Below are positions 16,123 to 25,887 of a stretch of DNA of 64,000 nt, in pieces. The notes under the pieces are model-generated. The model was not told the DNA's origin, did no database searches, and saw nothing but the letters and a program-made list of their open reading frames with translations. Position numbers and translations under genes: made by a program. Source of the DNA: Pseudoalteromonas sp. Z1A8 (GTDB lineage: Bacteria > Pseudomonadota > Gammaproteobacteria > Enterobacterales > Alteromonadaceae); assembly GCF_011378855.1 (NCBI RefSeq), contig NZ_WTLB01000010.1, positions 38,566-102,565 on the forward strand. The letters run 5' to 3'. How positions within the stretch are numbered: the first letter of the stretch is position 1; each line of letters starts with the position of its first letter.

Positions 16123-17961
16123 ATGCGATCTATACTTGCTATAACACTATCAACACTTGCCCTAAGTGGCTGTGTTAGCGAAAGTAGTTATAACGGCAGT
16201 AATAAACCCGTCGTCGAAAATAAAATTAATAATACTGGCGCAGCACGCACACGAATTGCTTTAGCCCTACAGTATTTAAAAACGGGTAATAACTCTCAAG
16301 CCAAATACAATTTAGAACGTGCAGCCGCATTTGCTCCTGACCTACCTGAAGTACATTACTCTCTTGCTTATTACTATCAACAAGTAGGCGAAAACCCGCG
16401 AGCTGATAAAGCCTACCAAAAAGCACTTGAAATCAAACCAGACGATCCTAATACCCTTAATAACTACGGTGTGTTTTTATGTGGTATAGATGAATACGAT
16501 CGTGCTACTGATCAGTTTTTAAAAGCCATTGAAGTACCTACTTATATTCGCGTTGCCGAAAGCTATGAGAACTTAGCCTTATGTGCCATTGAATTTGATG
16601 ACTTTGAAAATGCAGAAAGCTACTTTCAACAAGCACTTAATCACAGCTCTCAGCGTACATCTACATTAATAAGCTTAGCTGCTTTGTATTACGCTAAAAG
16701 CGACTTGTACAAAGCCAGTGAACTTTTAAAACGCTACGAAAGCACAGGTCGAGTATCTTCTCGTGCATTAATGCTTAGCTACCTTGTAAAAAACAGAATG
16801 GGCAGAATAGAAGAGGCTGAAAAAATCTCCAGCACTATTTTACAAACTTATTCTACAAGTGACGAAGCCTATGCACTAAAAGAGAAAAGAACACGTTTTA
16901 ATGAGTTTGAAATACTGCGAGAAAAATACCGCAAAGCGCAGTTAAAAGAACTAAAAAATGACGAAAGCGGCGCGCACGTTAGTTCAAAACCAAAAATAAA
17001 AGTAATCAGAAAGAAACGTTCACCACAAGACGGTTCAACAAGCTTGGTAACAAACAACGAACAAAAAACAGATAAAAAGCTCGCAACAGCAAATAACCAA
17101 GATGTAAATCCGGTTATAGCAAGAAAAGAGCAAGCCGAGACGGTACAAAACACGGTCAGTAAGCAAGCCGACGAAGCAACCGTAATAGCAAAACAAGTAA
17201 CAACCCAAAAAGAAGAAGCTCCTAAAGTCGTCGCACCAAGCAACCCTACCGATACAACGGCTGTTATGCTTGCACTTACTACTGAGCACGACTCTGCAGA
17301 TTCCGTAGTAGCTGCACCTAAAAAAGCTAAGTCCGTTTACGAACCTCAAAAAGAAGTTATAGCAACAAAACAACCAGCTAAAGCCGATGACGAAGTTACA
17401 ATAATTTCGTTTGGCGCACCTAAAACAGGCCAGTTTAATTCGCAGCAAACTAGTAACTATAGTAATTCAGTTCCTGCAGTTACCGCTCAAAAAAATAGTA
17501 GTGACGTGGTATTCTACGAAGCGACTAAAAATACAACTGTATTTGAAAATAGCAGCTATCAAAATGATGCAGATATTGAATTTAAAAGTTACGAAGCAGT
17601 ACAAAAAACAGAGCTCCCAATGCTTAACCCTAAAGTATCGCCTTTACGCGTGCCATTTCACGTAATTGCTGTTGGCGAAAACCTATTTAGCATTTCGGTG
17701 CGATACAATGTTAAACTACAAAAGCTCCTGCAATGGAATGGTCTAAAAGAGTCGGATCGGGTAATGAATGGAAGTAAAATATACCTAAACGATCCAAATA
17801 TTTATTACGAAATTAAAGCTGGTGATTCCCTTTACGATATAGCTACCCAGCGGCATGTATTAATTGATGAATTAATGCGATGGAATAAATTAAGTCCTGA
17901 TATAGCACTAAAACCAGGGCACAAACTTTTACTAGTGGATCCAGACTCATACACATTATGA
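16123..17961 (+). CDS. pilF: PilF/PilW-like TPR lipoprotein with C-terminal LysM domains
   Basis: 612 aa, more than twice the usual 250 aa of PilF/PilW, the pilotin that helps the type IV pilus secretin reach the outer membrane. A lipoprotein signal ends at LALSGC (Cys17). Residues about 40-240 hold TPR repeats, for example LPEVHYSLAYYYQQVGENPR and NTLNNYGVFLCGIDEYDRAT. Residues 260-500 are a low-complexity linker rich in Lys, Ala, Thr and Val. Two LysM domains follow, starting near 512 (FHVIAVGENLFSISVRYNV) and near 562 (YEIKAGDSLYDIATQRHV). LysM binds peptidoglycan, so this version could anchor the secretin to the wall. Its stop overlaps the rodZ start. Confidence 0.9.
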   Translation: MRSILAITLSTLALSGCVSESSYNGSNKPVVENKINNTGAARTRIALALQYLKTGNNSQAKYNLERAAAFAPDLPEVHYSLAYYYQQVGENPRADKAYQKALEIKPDDPNTLNNYGVFLCGIDEYDRATDQFLKAIEVPTYIRVAESYENLALCAIEFDDFENAESYFQQALNHSSQRTSTLISLAALYYAKSDLYKASELLKRYESTGRVSSRALMLSYLVKNRMGRIEEAEKISSTILQTYSTSDEAYALKEKRTRFNEFEILREKYRKAQLKELKNDESGAHVSSKPKIKVIRKKRSPQDGSTSLVTNNEQKTDKKLATANNQDVNPVIARKEQAETVQNTVSKQADEATVIAKQVTTQKEEAPKVVAPSNPTDTTAVMLALTTEHDSADSVVAAPKKAKSVYEPQKEVIATKQPAKADDEVTIISFGAPKTGQFNSQQTSNYSNSVPAVTAQKNSSDVVFYEATKNTTVFENSSYQNDADIEFKSYEAVQKTELPMLNPKVSPLRVPFHVIAVGENLFSISVRYNVKLQKLLQWNGLKESDRVMNGSKIYLNDPNIYYEIKAGDSLYDIATQRHVLIDELMRWNKLSPDIALKPGHKLLLVDPDSYTL

Positions 17962-18827
17962 ATGAAGAAAATACGCAAACACAGAGCGAACAGCCAACTG
18001 TAGGCCAAATATTAAAAAATCATAGAGAGCAAGCGAACGTTAGCATAGCGACTATTGCTGCACCGTTAAAGCTGTCTGAACTTCAAATTAAACGCCTTGA
18101 AAATGATGAATTTACATTACTAGGCCCTATTACTTTTGTTAAAGGCTATATAAAAAACTATTGCCGTGAATTAAAAGTAGATAGCGCACCTATATTAGCA
18201 ATGATGCCAGCCCCACCGGAGCCGGCTAAACCCGCTAATATGCAGAGTTTTTCACGCCGTACAGAAAAAGAAGCAAACGACAGCCGCTTAATGTTTTTTA
18301 GCTATTTAATTTTAGCGATTGTTATTGGCTCATCTGCTTTATGGTTTTGGCAAAACGCGACACCTATTGAAGAGCAAACGAGTAACATAAACGTTGCCAA
18401 CTCAAAAATGAGCGAGCGCCAAGCCGCTCAACCCAGTATTTCAGAGCAACAGCAACAAGCCGAAATTGACGATGAATCATTATTAGAATCACAAAGCACG
18501 TCTAGTGAAACATCAACAAGCCCAGAAATAGTTAAAGAAACGGCTCCTATTGCTTCTAACAGCGCAAGTCAAGACGATGCTAGCAGTACAATTGTCATGA
18601 ACTTTAATGGCGAAAGTTGGGTTGAAATTTACGACGGCGAAGGCGAAAAAATAGCATTCGGCGTTAAAAAAGCAGGCTACATTATGACCGTAAGCGGTAC
18701 GCCTCCTTTTTCAGTTGTGCTTGGTAAGCATGACGCTGTAGACATTACTTTAAACGGTGAACCTGTAGATGTTTCTGCATTTCCTCAAAACCGTTTAGCC
18801 AAATTTACATTACCACTAGCAGAGTAG
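17958..18827 (+). CDS. rodZ: Cytoskeleton protein RodZ
   Basis: 289 aa bitopic inner-membrane protein linking MreB to the cell-elongation complex. Residues 14-80 form the HTH_25 domain ([20 protein letters not shown], then [16 protein letters not shown]) that binds MreB. A membrane helix lies near 112-131 ([20 protein letters not shown]). A Ser/Glu/Gln-rich linker follows and the C-terminal DUF4115 domain begins near residue 213 ([20 protein letters not shown]). Overlaps pilF by 4 bases (ATGA) and is 5 bp before ispG, the usual operon order. Confidence 0.97.
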   Translation: MNEENTQTQSEQPTVGQILKNHREQANVSIATIAAPLKLSELQIKRLENDEFTLLGPITFVKGYIKNYCRELKVDSAPILAMMPAPPEPAKPANMQSFSRRTEKEANDSRLMFFSYLILAIVIGSSALWFWQNATPIEEQTSNINVANSKMSERQAAQPSISEQQQQAEIDDESLLESQSTSSETSTSPEIVKETAPIASNSASQDDASSTIVMNFNGESWVEIYDGEGEKIAFGVKKAGYIMTVSGTPPFSVVLGKHDAVDITLNGEPVDVSAFPQNRLAKFTLPLAE

Positions 18828-18832
18828 TCGCT

Positions 18833-19951
18833 ATGTTTTCAGAATCTCCAATTAAACGCAGAAAATCCACCCGAATCAATGTAGGTAACGTCCCTATTGG
18901 TGATGGTGCCCCTATTGCAGTGCAATCAATGACCAACACCGACACCATGGATGTTGATGCAACTGTTGCACAAATACAGGCAATACAAGATGCAGGTGCC
19001 GACATAGTCCGTGTATCAGTACCAACAATGGATGCAGCCGAAGCGTTTAAAAGTATTAAAGAACAAGTGACTATTCCGCTAGTAGCCGATATTCACTTTG
19101 ATTACCGTATAGCCTTAAAAGTGGCAAAATACGGCGTTGATTGCCTGCGTATAAACCCAGGGAATATAGGTAGTGAAGAGCGTATTAGAGCCGTAGTAGA
19201 CTCAGCACGCGAGCATAACATTCCTATTCGTATTGGTGTAAATGGCGGTTCACTAGAGCGCGACTTACAAGAAAAATACGGCGAACCAACACCAGAAGCA
19301 CTACTCGAATCAGCAATGCGCCATGTAGATATATTGCGCCGCCTTGATTTTGACCAATTTAAAATATCAGTAAAAGCGTCTGACGTATTTTTAGCTGTAG
19401 GAGCATATCGCTTACTCGCTAAAGAAATAGACCAACCACTACATTTAGGTATTACCGAAGCGGGCGGCATGCGCTCAGGCTCTGTTAAATCTGCAGTAGG
19501 TTTAGGTATGCTTCTTGCCGAAGGTATTGGCGATACCCTGCGTGTATCACTTGCTGCCGATCCTGTTCAAGAAATTAAAGTCGGCTTTGATATCTTAAAT
19601 TCATTGCGCATTCGTTCGCGTGGAATTAACTTTATTGCCTGCCCTAGCTGCTCACGCCAAGAGTTTGATGTAGTAAGCACCATGAACCAACTTGAAGAGC
19701 GCTTAGAGGATATTATCGAACCTATGTCAGTTTCGGTAATTGGTTGCGTTGTAAATGGACCAGGTGAAGCGCTTGTGAGTGATATAGGGCTTGCCGGTGC
19801 AAATCGTCGTTCTGGTTTGTATATAAATGGCGAACGCCAAAAAGCGCGCATTGATAACAACAACATTGTTGATCAGCTTGAAGGTTATGTACGCGACTTT
19901 ATTGCTAAAAGACAAAAACAAACACCGATTGACATAAAAATAGTCGAATAA
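18833..19951 (+). CDS. ispG: 4-hydroxy-3-methylbut-2-en-1-yl diphosphate synthase
   Basis: 372 aa, standard for the bacterial enzyme (GcpE). It converts methylerythritol cyclodiphosphate to HMBPP, the next to last step of the MEP isoprenoid pathway, using a 4Fe-4S cluster. The start [20 protein letters not shown] and [20 protein letters not shown] are typical. Cluster cysteines are in [13 protein letters not shown] and [14 protein letters not shown]. Five bases after rodZ, last gene of the pilF-rodZ-ispG run. A hairpin and a MITE-like repeat separate it from hisS. Confidence 0.99.
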   Translation: MFSESPIKRRKSTRINVGNVPIGDGAPIAVQSMTNTDTMDVDATVAQIQAIQDAGADIVRVSVPTMDAAEAFKSIKEQVTIPLVADIHFDYRIALKVAKYGVDCLRINPGNIGSEERIRAVVDSAREHNIPIRIGVNGGSLERDLQEKYGEPTPEALLESAMRHVDILRRLDFDQFKISVKASDVFLAVGAYRLLAKEIDQPLHLGITEAGGMRSGSVKSAVGLGMLLAEGIGDTLRVSLAADPVQEIKVGFDILNSLRIRSRGINFIACPSCSRQEFDVVSTMNQLEERLEDIIEPMSVSVIGCVVNGPGEALVSDIGLAGANRRSGLYINGERQKARIDNNNIVDQLEGYVRDFIAKRQKQTPIDIKIVE

Positions 19952-19965
19952 ATACCGTTTAAGGT

Positions 19966-19985
19966 GGCAAACCCCGTGGTTTGCC
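19966..19985 (+). terminator. Hairpin after ispG
   Basis: GGCAAACC, loop CCGT, GGTTTGCC, a perfect 8-bp stem 14 bp after the stop. Flanking AAGGT/ACCTT may extend it. No continuous T run, so termination may be partial. Confidence 0.6.
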
Positions 19986-20006
19986 GTTTACCTTTATAGC
20001 TAGTGG

Positions 20007-20269
20007 ATACCCAAACGACCCCAAGATACAGAATTCAGCGTTTCACAGGCTCTTAATATCAAGGCGTTACTTTGCAAGAATGGCAATCCCTTTTAAAAAG
20101 TAACAACGATGAGAGTAAGTGTCTGTGAACCGCCCAACGGGTTGGTTTAAAAGCGATTTATACTGCGTTATTGATTTTAACAATAGAACCACTATTACTT
20201 TCAATCAATGCCTTGCCTAAATCGCTTTTAATTCCAACTGAAACTCGCATCATGGGGTCATTTGGGTAT
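20007..20269. mobile_element. MITE-like 263-bp element with inverted terminal repeats
   Basis: Left end ATACCCAAACGACCCCA and the reverse complement of the right end, ATACCCAAATGACCCCA, agree at 16 of 17 positions and both continue GAT after one further mismatched base. Between them is about 220 bp without a coding gene, with inner short inverted repeats such as AAAAGCGATT/AAATCGCTTT. The ORF at 20171-20506 spanning its right end is not a gene. It lies between ispG and hisS, so hisS probably depends on a promoter in or after the element. I recall similar sequences as multi-copy repeats in Pseudoalteromonas. Confidence 0.7.
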
Positions 20270-20348
20270 ATAATGACGGGTCAATTTTTAGCATTCTTGT
20301 TGTGTAAGCATTTTTCATTACACAAAAAACAGCATTTAGGATTTATCA

Positions 20349-21629
20349 GTGGCAAAACAAATTCAGGCAGTTCGCGGTATGAACGATTGTCTGCCGGGCG
20401 ATACACAAGTTTGGCAGAAAGTAGAAAACATTTTACGCGAGACAGTAGCATCGTTCGGTTATCAAGAAATTCGTTTTCCTATTGTAGAATCAACCGACTT
20501 ATTTAAACGCTCTATTGGTGAAGTTACCGATATAGTAGAAAAAGAAATGTACACCTTTGCCGATCGCAATGGCGACTTATTAACACTTCGCCCAGAAGGC
20601 ACCGCAGTATGCGTACGTGCTGGCAACCAAAATGGCTTACTATACAACCAAGAACAACGCCTTTGGTACATGGGTCCAATGTTTCGTCACGAGCGTCCGC
20701 AAAAAGGTCGTTACCGTCAGTTTCACCAATTTGGTTTAGAAACATTTGGTATTGCTACAGCAGATATAGACGCAGAAGTTATTTTATTAACAGCGCAACT
20801 ATGGGAAGCCTTTGGTATTACTGACCACGTTCGTTTAGAGCTAAATTCTCTAGGATCTAACGAAGCGCGTGCAGATTACCGTGATGCGTTAGTAGCCTAC
20901 CTTGAGCAACACATTGATGTGCTTGATGAAGACTCAAAACGTCGTATGTATTCAAACCCATTACGCGTACTTGATAGCAAAAATCCAGACGTACAAGCAA
21001 TTTTAACTGATGCGCCTAAATTGTCTGAAAATTTAGATGCTGAATCAAAAGAACATTTTGAAAATTTATGTGAACGTTTAGACGCGGCTGGCGTCTCATA
21101 TACGGTTAATGAAAAGTTAGTACGTGGTTTAGACTACTACAACCGCACTGTATTTGAATGGGTAACCGACAGTTTAGGCGCACAAGGCACTGTATGTGCT
21201 GGCGGACGTTACGATGGCTTAGTTGAACAACTTGGTGGTAAAGCAACACCAGCAGTTGGTTTTGCAATGGGTCTAGAGCGCTTAGTGTTATTACTACAAG
21301 CACTTGAGTGCGTAGGTGACATTCGTCGCAATGCTGATGTATATTTAGCAGCAATGGGCGACAAAGCAAGCATTCAAGCTCCTGCAATTGCAGCGCAACT
21401 ACGCAAAGACGTACCAGGTTTACGCGTTATGGTACATGCGGGTGGCGGCAACTTTAAAAAACAATTAAAACGTGCTGATAAAAGCGATGCACTTGTTGCA
21501 GTGATTATTGGCGAAGATGAATTAGAAAAAGGCGTTGTGACCATCAAGTATTTACGCGAGCGTAAAGAACAAGTCACATTAGAATTAGAACAAGCTAAAG
21601 CGCTATTAGCTGAGCTTATTAACGGCTAA
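20349..21629 (+). CDS. hisS: Histidyl-tRNA synthetase
   Basis: 426 aa class II synthetase charging tRNA-His. The N-terminal [15 protein letters not shown] is the standard start. Class II motif 2 is around [20 protein letters not shown]; the histidine-specific motifs are [15 protein letters not shown] and [20 protein letters not shown]. The anticodon-binding domain fills the last 100 residues. The start codon is GTG at 20349. It follows the MITE-like element and is the first gene of hisS-yfgM-bamB. Confidence 0.99.
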   Translation: MAKQIQAVRGMNDCLPGDTQVWQKVENILRETVASFGYQEIRFPIVESTDLFKRSIGEVTDIVEKEMYTFADRNGDLLTLRPEGTAVCVRAGNQNGLLYNQEQRLWYMGPMFRHERPQKGRYRQFHQFGLETFGIATADIDAEVILLTAQLWEAFGITDHVRLELNSLGSNEARADYRDALVAYLEQHIDVLDEDSKRRMYSNPLRVLDSKNPDVQAILTDAPKLSENLDAESKEHFENLCERLDAAGVSYTVNEKLVRGLDYYNRTVFEWVTDSLGAQGTVCAGGRYDGLVEQLGGKATPAVGFAMGLERLVLLLQALECVGDIRRNADVYLAAMGDKASIQAPAIAAQLRKDVPGLRVMVHAGGGNFKKQLKRADKSDALVAVIIGEDELEKGVVTIKYLRERKEQVTLELEQAKALLAELING

Positions 21630-21648
21630 GCGAACATTAGAGGTAAGA

Positions 21649-22269
21649 ATGGACATTTATTCAACAGAAGAACAACAAGCAGAAGCCATTAAACGCTTTT
21701 TCCGTGAAAACGGCATTTCACTTGCGCTAGGTATACTTGTTGGCCTAGGTGGCTTATATGGCTGGAAAGCATATAACCAAAACCAAATTACGACAGCTGA
21801 AAAAGCATCAGATTCATATACAACACTTGTTGAAAGCGATGATGTATTATCTTCAGCTGATGCGTTTATTAGCGAAAATAAAGATACAAACTACGCAACA
21901 CTTGCAGCATTTGTAGCAGCAAAAGATGCAGTAGAAGCACAAAAGCTAGACGTAGCTGGCGAAAAGCTAAGCTGGATAGTGTCTAATACATCAAACACAG
22001 AATTAAAAGCAATTGCGATTACACGTTTAGCGCGTATTCAAATTGCGCAAACTAAATATGACGATGCATTAACGACATTAAATGCACCATTACCTGAAGC
22101 ATTCAACGCAAACGTTGCCGAACTTAAAGGCGATATTTACTCTGAGCAAGGTAATAAAGATCAAGCACGTACTGCATATCAAGCAGCAATAGATGCGGGT
22201 GGATTAACAAGTAATCCACTATTACAAATTAAGTTAGATGACCTAGCAGTAACTAGCCCAGCGGCATAA
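21649..22269 (+). CDS. yfgM: Ancillary SecYEG translocon subunit YfgM
   Basis: 206 aa bitopic membrane protein. It starts with MDIYSTEEQQAEAIKRFFRE, then one membrane helix near residues 22-41 (GISLALGILVGLGGLYGWKA). The rest is a periplasmic TPR-like domain (DUF2133/TPR_21), which in E. coli works with PpiD at the SecYEG exit. TAYQAAIDAGG near the end is the last repeat. 19 bp after hisS and 10 bp before bamB, the conserved arrangement. Confidence 0.95.
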   Translation: MDIYSTEEQQAEAIKRFFRENGISLALGILVGLGGLYGWKAYNQNQITTAEKASDSYTTLVESDDVLSSADAFISENKDTNYATLAAFVAAKDAVEAQKLDVAGEKLSWIVSNTSNTELKAIAITRLARIQIAQTKYDDALTTLNAPLPEAFNANVAELKGDIYSEQGNKDQARTAYQAAIDAGGLTSNPLLQIKLDDLAVTSPAA

Positions 22270-22279
22270 GGTTTTAGGC

Positions 22280-23458
22280 ATGAAAAAATTAACAACAGCA
22301 GCCCTTGCACTATGTATGGCAACATTGATGGGTTGTTCATCGAGTGATGATGAAGAAGAGCTCGTATTTCCTGAAATTGTAAACCAGTTTGAGACAGACG
22401 TTGTTTGGCAAGAGTCTGTAGGTGATGGCGTAGAGCATTATTTTTCTCGTTTAACACCCGCTGTTTATAAAGATACCGTATACGTTGCTAGCCGCGAAGG
22501 CCAAGTAGAAGCGTTTTCGCTTGCTAATGGCGATACCAAGTGGGAAACCGATGTACGCCAAGATTTATCGTTTTGGCCATGGGCTGATAACGGTAATGCA
22601 AAATTATCAGGTGGTATTTTGCAAGCCTATGGTAAAATTTATATAGGTTCTGAACACGGCTTTATTATTGCTCTTGATCGCGAAACCGGTGAAGAAGTTT
22701 GGCGTAAAAACGTACCAGGCGAATCACTGTCTAAACCGACAGCTGGCGATGGCTTAATATTTGCTAATTTAGGCTCAGGTAAACTGTTAGCACTTCACCC
22801 AGATACAGGCGAAGAGCGTTGGAACTTTGAACAAGAGGTTCCACCACTAACATTACGCGGACAAAGCTCACCAACAGTTGCTAACGGTGGTGTATTAGTT
22901 GGCCTAGAAACAGGTAAGCTAAGCGTATTAATTTCAGACAGTGGTTACTCAGCATGGAGCGCAGAAATTGCGGTTGCCAAAGGCGCATCAGAATTTGAAC
23001 GCCTAGTTGACGTAGACACTCAACCACTTATTAGCGGCCCATATGCTTACGCTATTGCGTATAACGGCAACTTAGCTGCTGTTGATATTCGCTCTGGCAA
23101 TGTTGTATGGAAACGTGAATACAGCAGCTACCGCGACCTTGCGATGGATGCACAAACAATTTATTTAGTAGATAGCGATGGTGTTATTTACGCATTAGAT
23201 AAAGATTCAGGTATTGAGCGTTGGAGCCAACCCGCTCTACGTGGTTGGTACCTAACAGGCCCTACTGTTGCAGGTAGCCATTTGGCTATAGGCGACCAAG
23301 AAGGTAACCTGCATTGGCTAAATAAAGAAACTGGCGAGCTAGTATCTCGTGAAGACTTTGACAGCTCAGGCTTTTTTGTTGAGCCCGTTGTTGCCGACGA
23401 CAAGTTAATTTTATACACCCGTGATGGTGAAGTTAGTGTGGTAAAAATACCAAACTAA
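22280..23458 (+). CDS. bamB: Outer-membrane assembly lipoprotein BamB
   Basis: 392 aa. Lipoprotein signal with lipobox LMGC (Cys19). The rest is an eight-bladed PQQ-type beta-propeller; each blade shows an A-D-x-x-T-G-x-x-x-W pattern, for example ALDRETGEEVWRKNVPG, ALHPDTGEERWNFEQEVPPL and ALDKDSGIERWSQPALRG. BamB is part of the BAM complex that inserts outer-membrane beta-barrel proteins, anchored to the inner leaflet of the outer membrane. Last gene before a terminator; der follows with its own region. Confidence 0.98.
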   Translation: MKKLTTAALALCMATLMGCSSSDDEEELVFPEIVNQFETDVVWQESVGDGVEHYFSRLTPAVYKDTVYVASREGQVEAFSLANGDTKWETDVRQDLSFWPWADNGNAKLSGGILQAYGKIYIGSEHGFIIALDRETGEEVWRKNVPGESLSKPTAGDGLIFANLGSGKLLALHPDTGEERWNFEQEVPPLTLRGQSSPTVANGGVLVGLETGKLSVLISDSGYSAWSAEIAVAKGASEFERLVDVDTQPLISGPYAYAIAYNGNLAAVDIRSGNVVWKREYSSYRDLAMDAQTIYLVDSDGVIYALDKDSGIERWSQPALRGWYLTGPTVAGSHLAIGDQEGNLHWLNKETGELVSREDFDSSGFFVEPVVADDKLILYTRDGEVSVVKIPN

Positions 23459-23484
23459 GTCACTAACACTAAAAGGTTTTTTGT

Positions 23485-23520
23485 AAGGCTTCGCACTGCG
23501 AAGCCTTTTGTTGTTTTTTA
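23485..23520 (+). terminator. Intrinsic terminator of bamB
   Basis: AAGGCTTCGC, loop ACT, GCGAAGCCTT (23485-23507), then a T-rich tail to 23519. Confidence 0.9.
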
Positions 23521-23532
23521 AAGAGGTAGTTT

Positions 23533-24999
23533 ATGCTTCCCGTGATCGCTCTAGTTGGGCGACCCAATGTGGGCAAGTCCACATTATTTAACCGTTTAAC
23601 ACGTACTCGTGATGCACTCGTAGCCGATTTTCCAGGTTTAACACGAGATAGAAAATATGGCCAAGCTAGTTACGATGGCTATGAATTTATCGTGGTAGAT
23701 ACGGGCGGTATTGATGGCTCAGAAGAAGGCATCGAAATCGAAATGGCAGATCAATCTCTGCTAGCCATTGAAGAAGCCGACATTGTTCTGTTTTTAGTAG
23801 ATGCTCGTGTTGGTATGACCGTCGCTGACCAAGCAATTGCTAATCACTTGCGCAAGCAAGATAAAAAGTGTTTTGTTGTTGCTAATAAAACCGATGGTAT
23901 TGATGCAGATTCAAACTGTGCTGAATTTTACCAATTATCATTAGGTGAAATACATCATATTGCTGCATCGCATGGCCGTGGTATTACGTTACTGCTTGAG
24001 CAAACACTTCAGCCGCTTATTGCTGAATTAGCTGCACAAGACGAAGACGTAACAGGCGATGACGAAGAGCTTATTAATCTTTACGAAGAAGATGAAGACA
24101 GCGATACCGATCATCAAGCATTTGCAGATAAACCTGTAAAGCTTGCGATTATTGGCCGTCCTAACGTTGGTAAGTCAACGCTTACAAACCGCATATTGGG
24201 TGAAGAGCGCGTAATTGTATACGATATGCCTGGCACAACACGTGACTCTATCTACATTCCGATGACTCGAAATGAAAAAGAGTATGTGTTAATTGACACA
24301 GCAGGTGTTCGTAAACGTAAAAAAGTAAGCGACGTTGTTGAAAAGTTCTCAGTAATTAAAACGCTTCAAGCAATCGAAGATTGTAACGTAGTGTTATTAA
24401 TTGTTGATGCTCGCGATGGTATTTCAGATCAAGATTTAAGCTTATTAGGCTTTGCTCTTAACTCAGGTCGTTCATTGGTTATTGCCGTGAACAAATGGGA
24501 TGGCTTAGACGATTACGTTAAAGATCGTATTAAATCAGAGCTCGATCGCCGTTTAGGCTTTATTGACTTTGCACGCTTACACTTTATATCTGCACTACAC
24601 GGTACAGGTGTTGGTCATTTGTTTGAGTCTGTTGACGAAGCGTATGAATCAGCGACTAAGCGTATAAGTACTGCAATGTTACGCCGTATTATGGACATGG
24701 CTCAAGCCGATCACCAGCCGCCACTTGTTCGTGGTCGTCGTGTTAAGCTCAAATATGCGCATGCCGGTGGTTATAACCCACCACGTATTGTTATTCACGG
24801 TAACCAAGTTAAAGATTTACCAGATAGCTATAAACGCTACCTGATGAACTATTACCGTAAAGCGCTTAAAATTATGGGCACACCTATTAAAATCGAATTT
24901 AGAGAAGGTGAAAACCCATTTGCTGGCCGTGTTAATAAAGTAACACTGTCGCAAAAACGTAAAATACGTGCGTTTGCCAAAGAAAACCGTAATAAATAA
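23533..24999 (+). CDS. der: GTPase Der (EngA), ribosome assembly
   Basis: 488 aa with two tandem GTPase domains and a KH-like C-terminal domain. GTPase 1: P-loop GRPNVGKST at residues 8-16, DTGG near 56, NKTD near 118. GTPase 2: GRPNVGKST near 210, DTAG near 256, NKWD near 321. The C-terminal domain binds 23S rRNA during 50S maturation. The acidic linker between domains ([20 protein letters not shown]) is typical. A T-rich region and hairpin separate it from bamB; a shared terminator lies between it and the DUF4202 gene. Confidence 0.99.
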   Translation: MLPVIALVGRPNVGKSTLFNRLTRTRDALVADFPGLTRDRKYGQASYDGYEFIVVDTGGIDGSEEGIEIEMADQSLLAIEEADIVLFLVDARVGMTVADQAIANHLRKQDKKCFVVANKTDGIDADSNCAEFYQLSLGEIHHIAASHGRGITLLLEQTLQPLIAELAAQDEDVTGDDEELINLYEEDEDSDTDHQAFADKPVKLAIIGRPNVGKSTLTNRILGEERVIVYDMPGTTRDSIYIPMTRNEKEYVLIDTAGVRKRKKVSDVVEKFSVIKTLQAIEDCNVVLLIVDARDGISDQDLSLLGFALNSGRSLVIAVNKWDGLDDYVKDRIKSELDRRLGFIDFARLHFISALHGTGVGHLFESVDEAYESATKRISTAMLRRIMDMAQADHQPPLVRGRRVKLKYAHAGGYNPPRIVIHGNQVKDLPDSYKRYLMNYYRKALKIMGTPIKIEFREGENPFAGRVNKVTLSQKRKIRAFAKENRNK

Positions 25000-25028
25000 A
25001 TTCGTTAAAAATTAGTTTATTGCAATAT

Positions 25029-25060
25029 AAACGGCATACTTTTTAGTACGCCGTTTTTTT
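25029..25060. terminator. Terminator between der and the DUF4202 gene
   Basis: AAACGGC-A-TACT pairs with AGTA-C-GCCGTTT with one mismatch, followed by TTTT. Located between two convergent genes and able to work in both directions. Confidence 0.8.
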
Positions 25061-25079
25061 AATACTTAATTTACACGCC

Positions 25080-25667
25080 CTACTCAAGCGCTTTATGGAT
25101 AAGTCCAACTAGCGGCGCGGGTAATGTAATATTACCTGCAAGTACAAACTCATGTGCCTCATCTGACATTTTTTGCCAAGTACGACGGATTATACCAATC
25201 CACTTTTCTTCATTGTAATCTGGTTTTGCATTGGCAAACCCAAGCATGTAGTGTTCAATAAATACCAAGCTAGCTACATCTTCTACTAATTGGCTGTCTG
25301 GGTTACGTTTAATATCTTTTTTAGCAACAGCGTTATAAACCCGGTTTTGGTCTGTATCGTTAAACCCAGCTTGTTTCATTAATTCAATAACACGTGACGC
25401 ATGAAATATATAAAGTGCACTGCGCCACTGATGATAGCCCTGCTTATTCATTTCAAAGTCACTACGTGGCGACTTCCAACGCTGAATATGCTGTGCGCGC
25501 ACTGCAATTTGCATAAGTTCATCGGCATCAGGTTTAAAGCGAGTTAGCATTTCGCTCATGCGTAGGGCGTATAAACTTTCTTTTGGGAAATTTTCGCCAT
25601 TGTGTTGTTCGCTATTAGGATCTTGATTATTCGCTTCATCAATCAGCGCTATTACTTTATTAAACAT
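25080..25667 (-). CDS. DUF4202 family protein
   Basis: 195 aa, matching DUF4202 in length and in conserved blocks: ALRMSEMLTRFKPDADELMQ, IAVRAQHIQRWKSPRSDFEM, QGYHQWRSALYIFHA and VASLVFIEHYM. The paired His residues (RAQHIQRW, GYHQWR) and Asp/Glu residues look like a metal-site layout similar to HD-type hydrolases; this is inference. No signal peptide. Function unknown. Single gene, convergent with der. Confidence 0.85.
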   Translation of the reverse strand: MFNKVIALIDEANNQDPNSEQHNGENFPKESLYALRMSEMLTRFKPDADELMQIAVRAQHIQRWKSPRSDFEMNKQGYHQWRSALYIFHASRVIELMKQAGFNDTDQNRVYNAVAKKDIKRNPDSQLVEDVASLVFIEHYMLGFANAKPDYNEEKWIGIIRRTWQKMSDEAHEFVLAGNITLPAPLVGLIHKALE

Positions 25668-25887
25668 GACGACCTTTATTATAATTAGTTTTAATCATTC
25701 TAAACGCTGATAAAGCAATAAACTAGTGCGCCACTCACTTGCACAGTGAAATTTGTTCAATCAAAAAGAAAAACCAATAGTTACAGGTTATTAAATTAAG
25801 CGCATTAATAAAGTTAACTTGGTACTATATTAAAAACAAAAACGATAAATACACGAAAACTAATAAAAATTAACGCGCAATAAATGG

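Noticed and set aside
16869..17448. Two reverse-strand ORFs (124 and 137 aa) inside the pilF-like gene
   Set aside because: They are antisense to the low-complexity linker of the real gene, with Phe/Ser/Cys-rich translations typical of shadows.
20171..20506. 111-aa ORF across the MITE-like element and hisS start
   Set aside because: It overlaps the hisS coding region in another frame and runs out of the repeat; no family or start signal.
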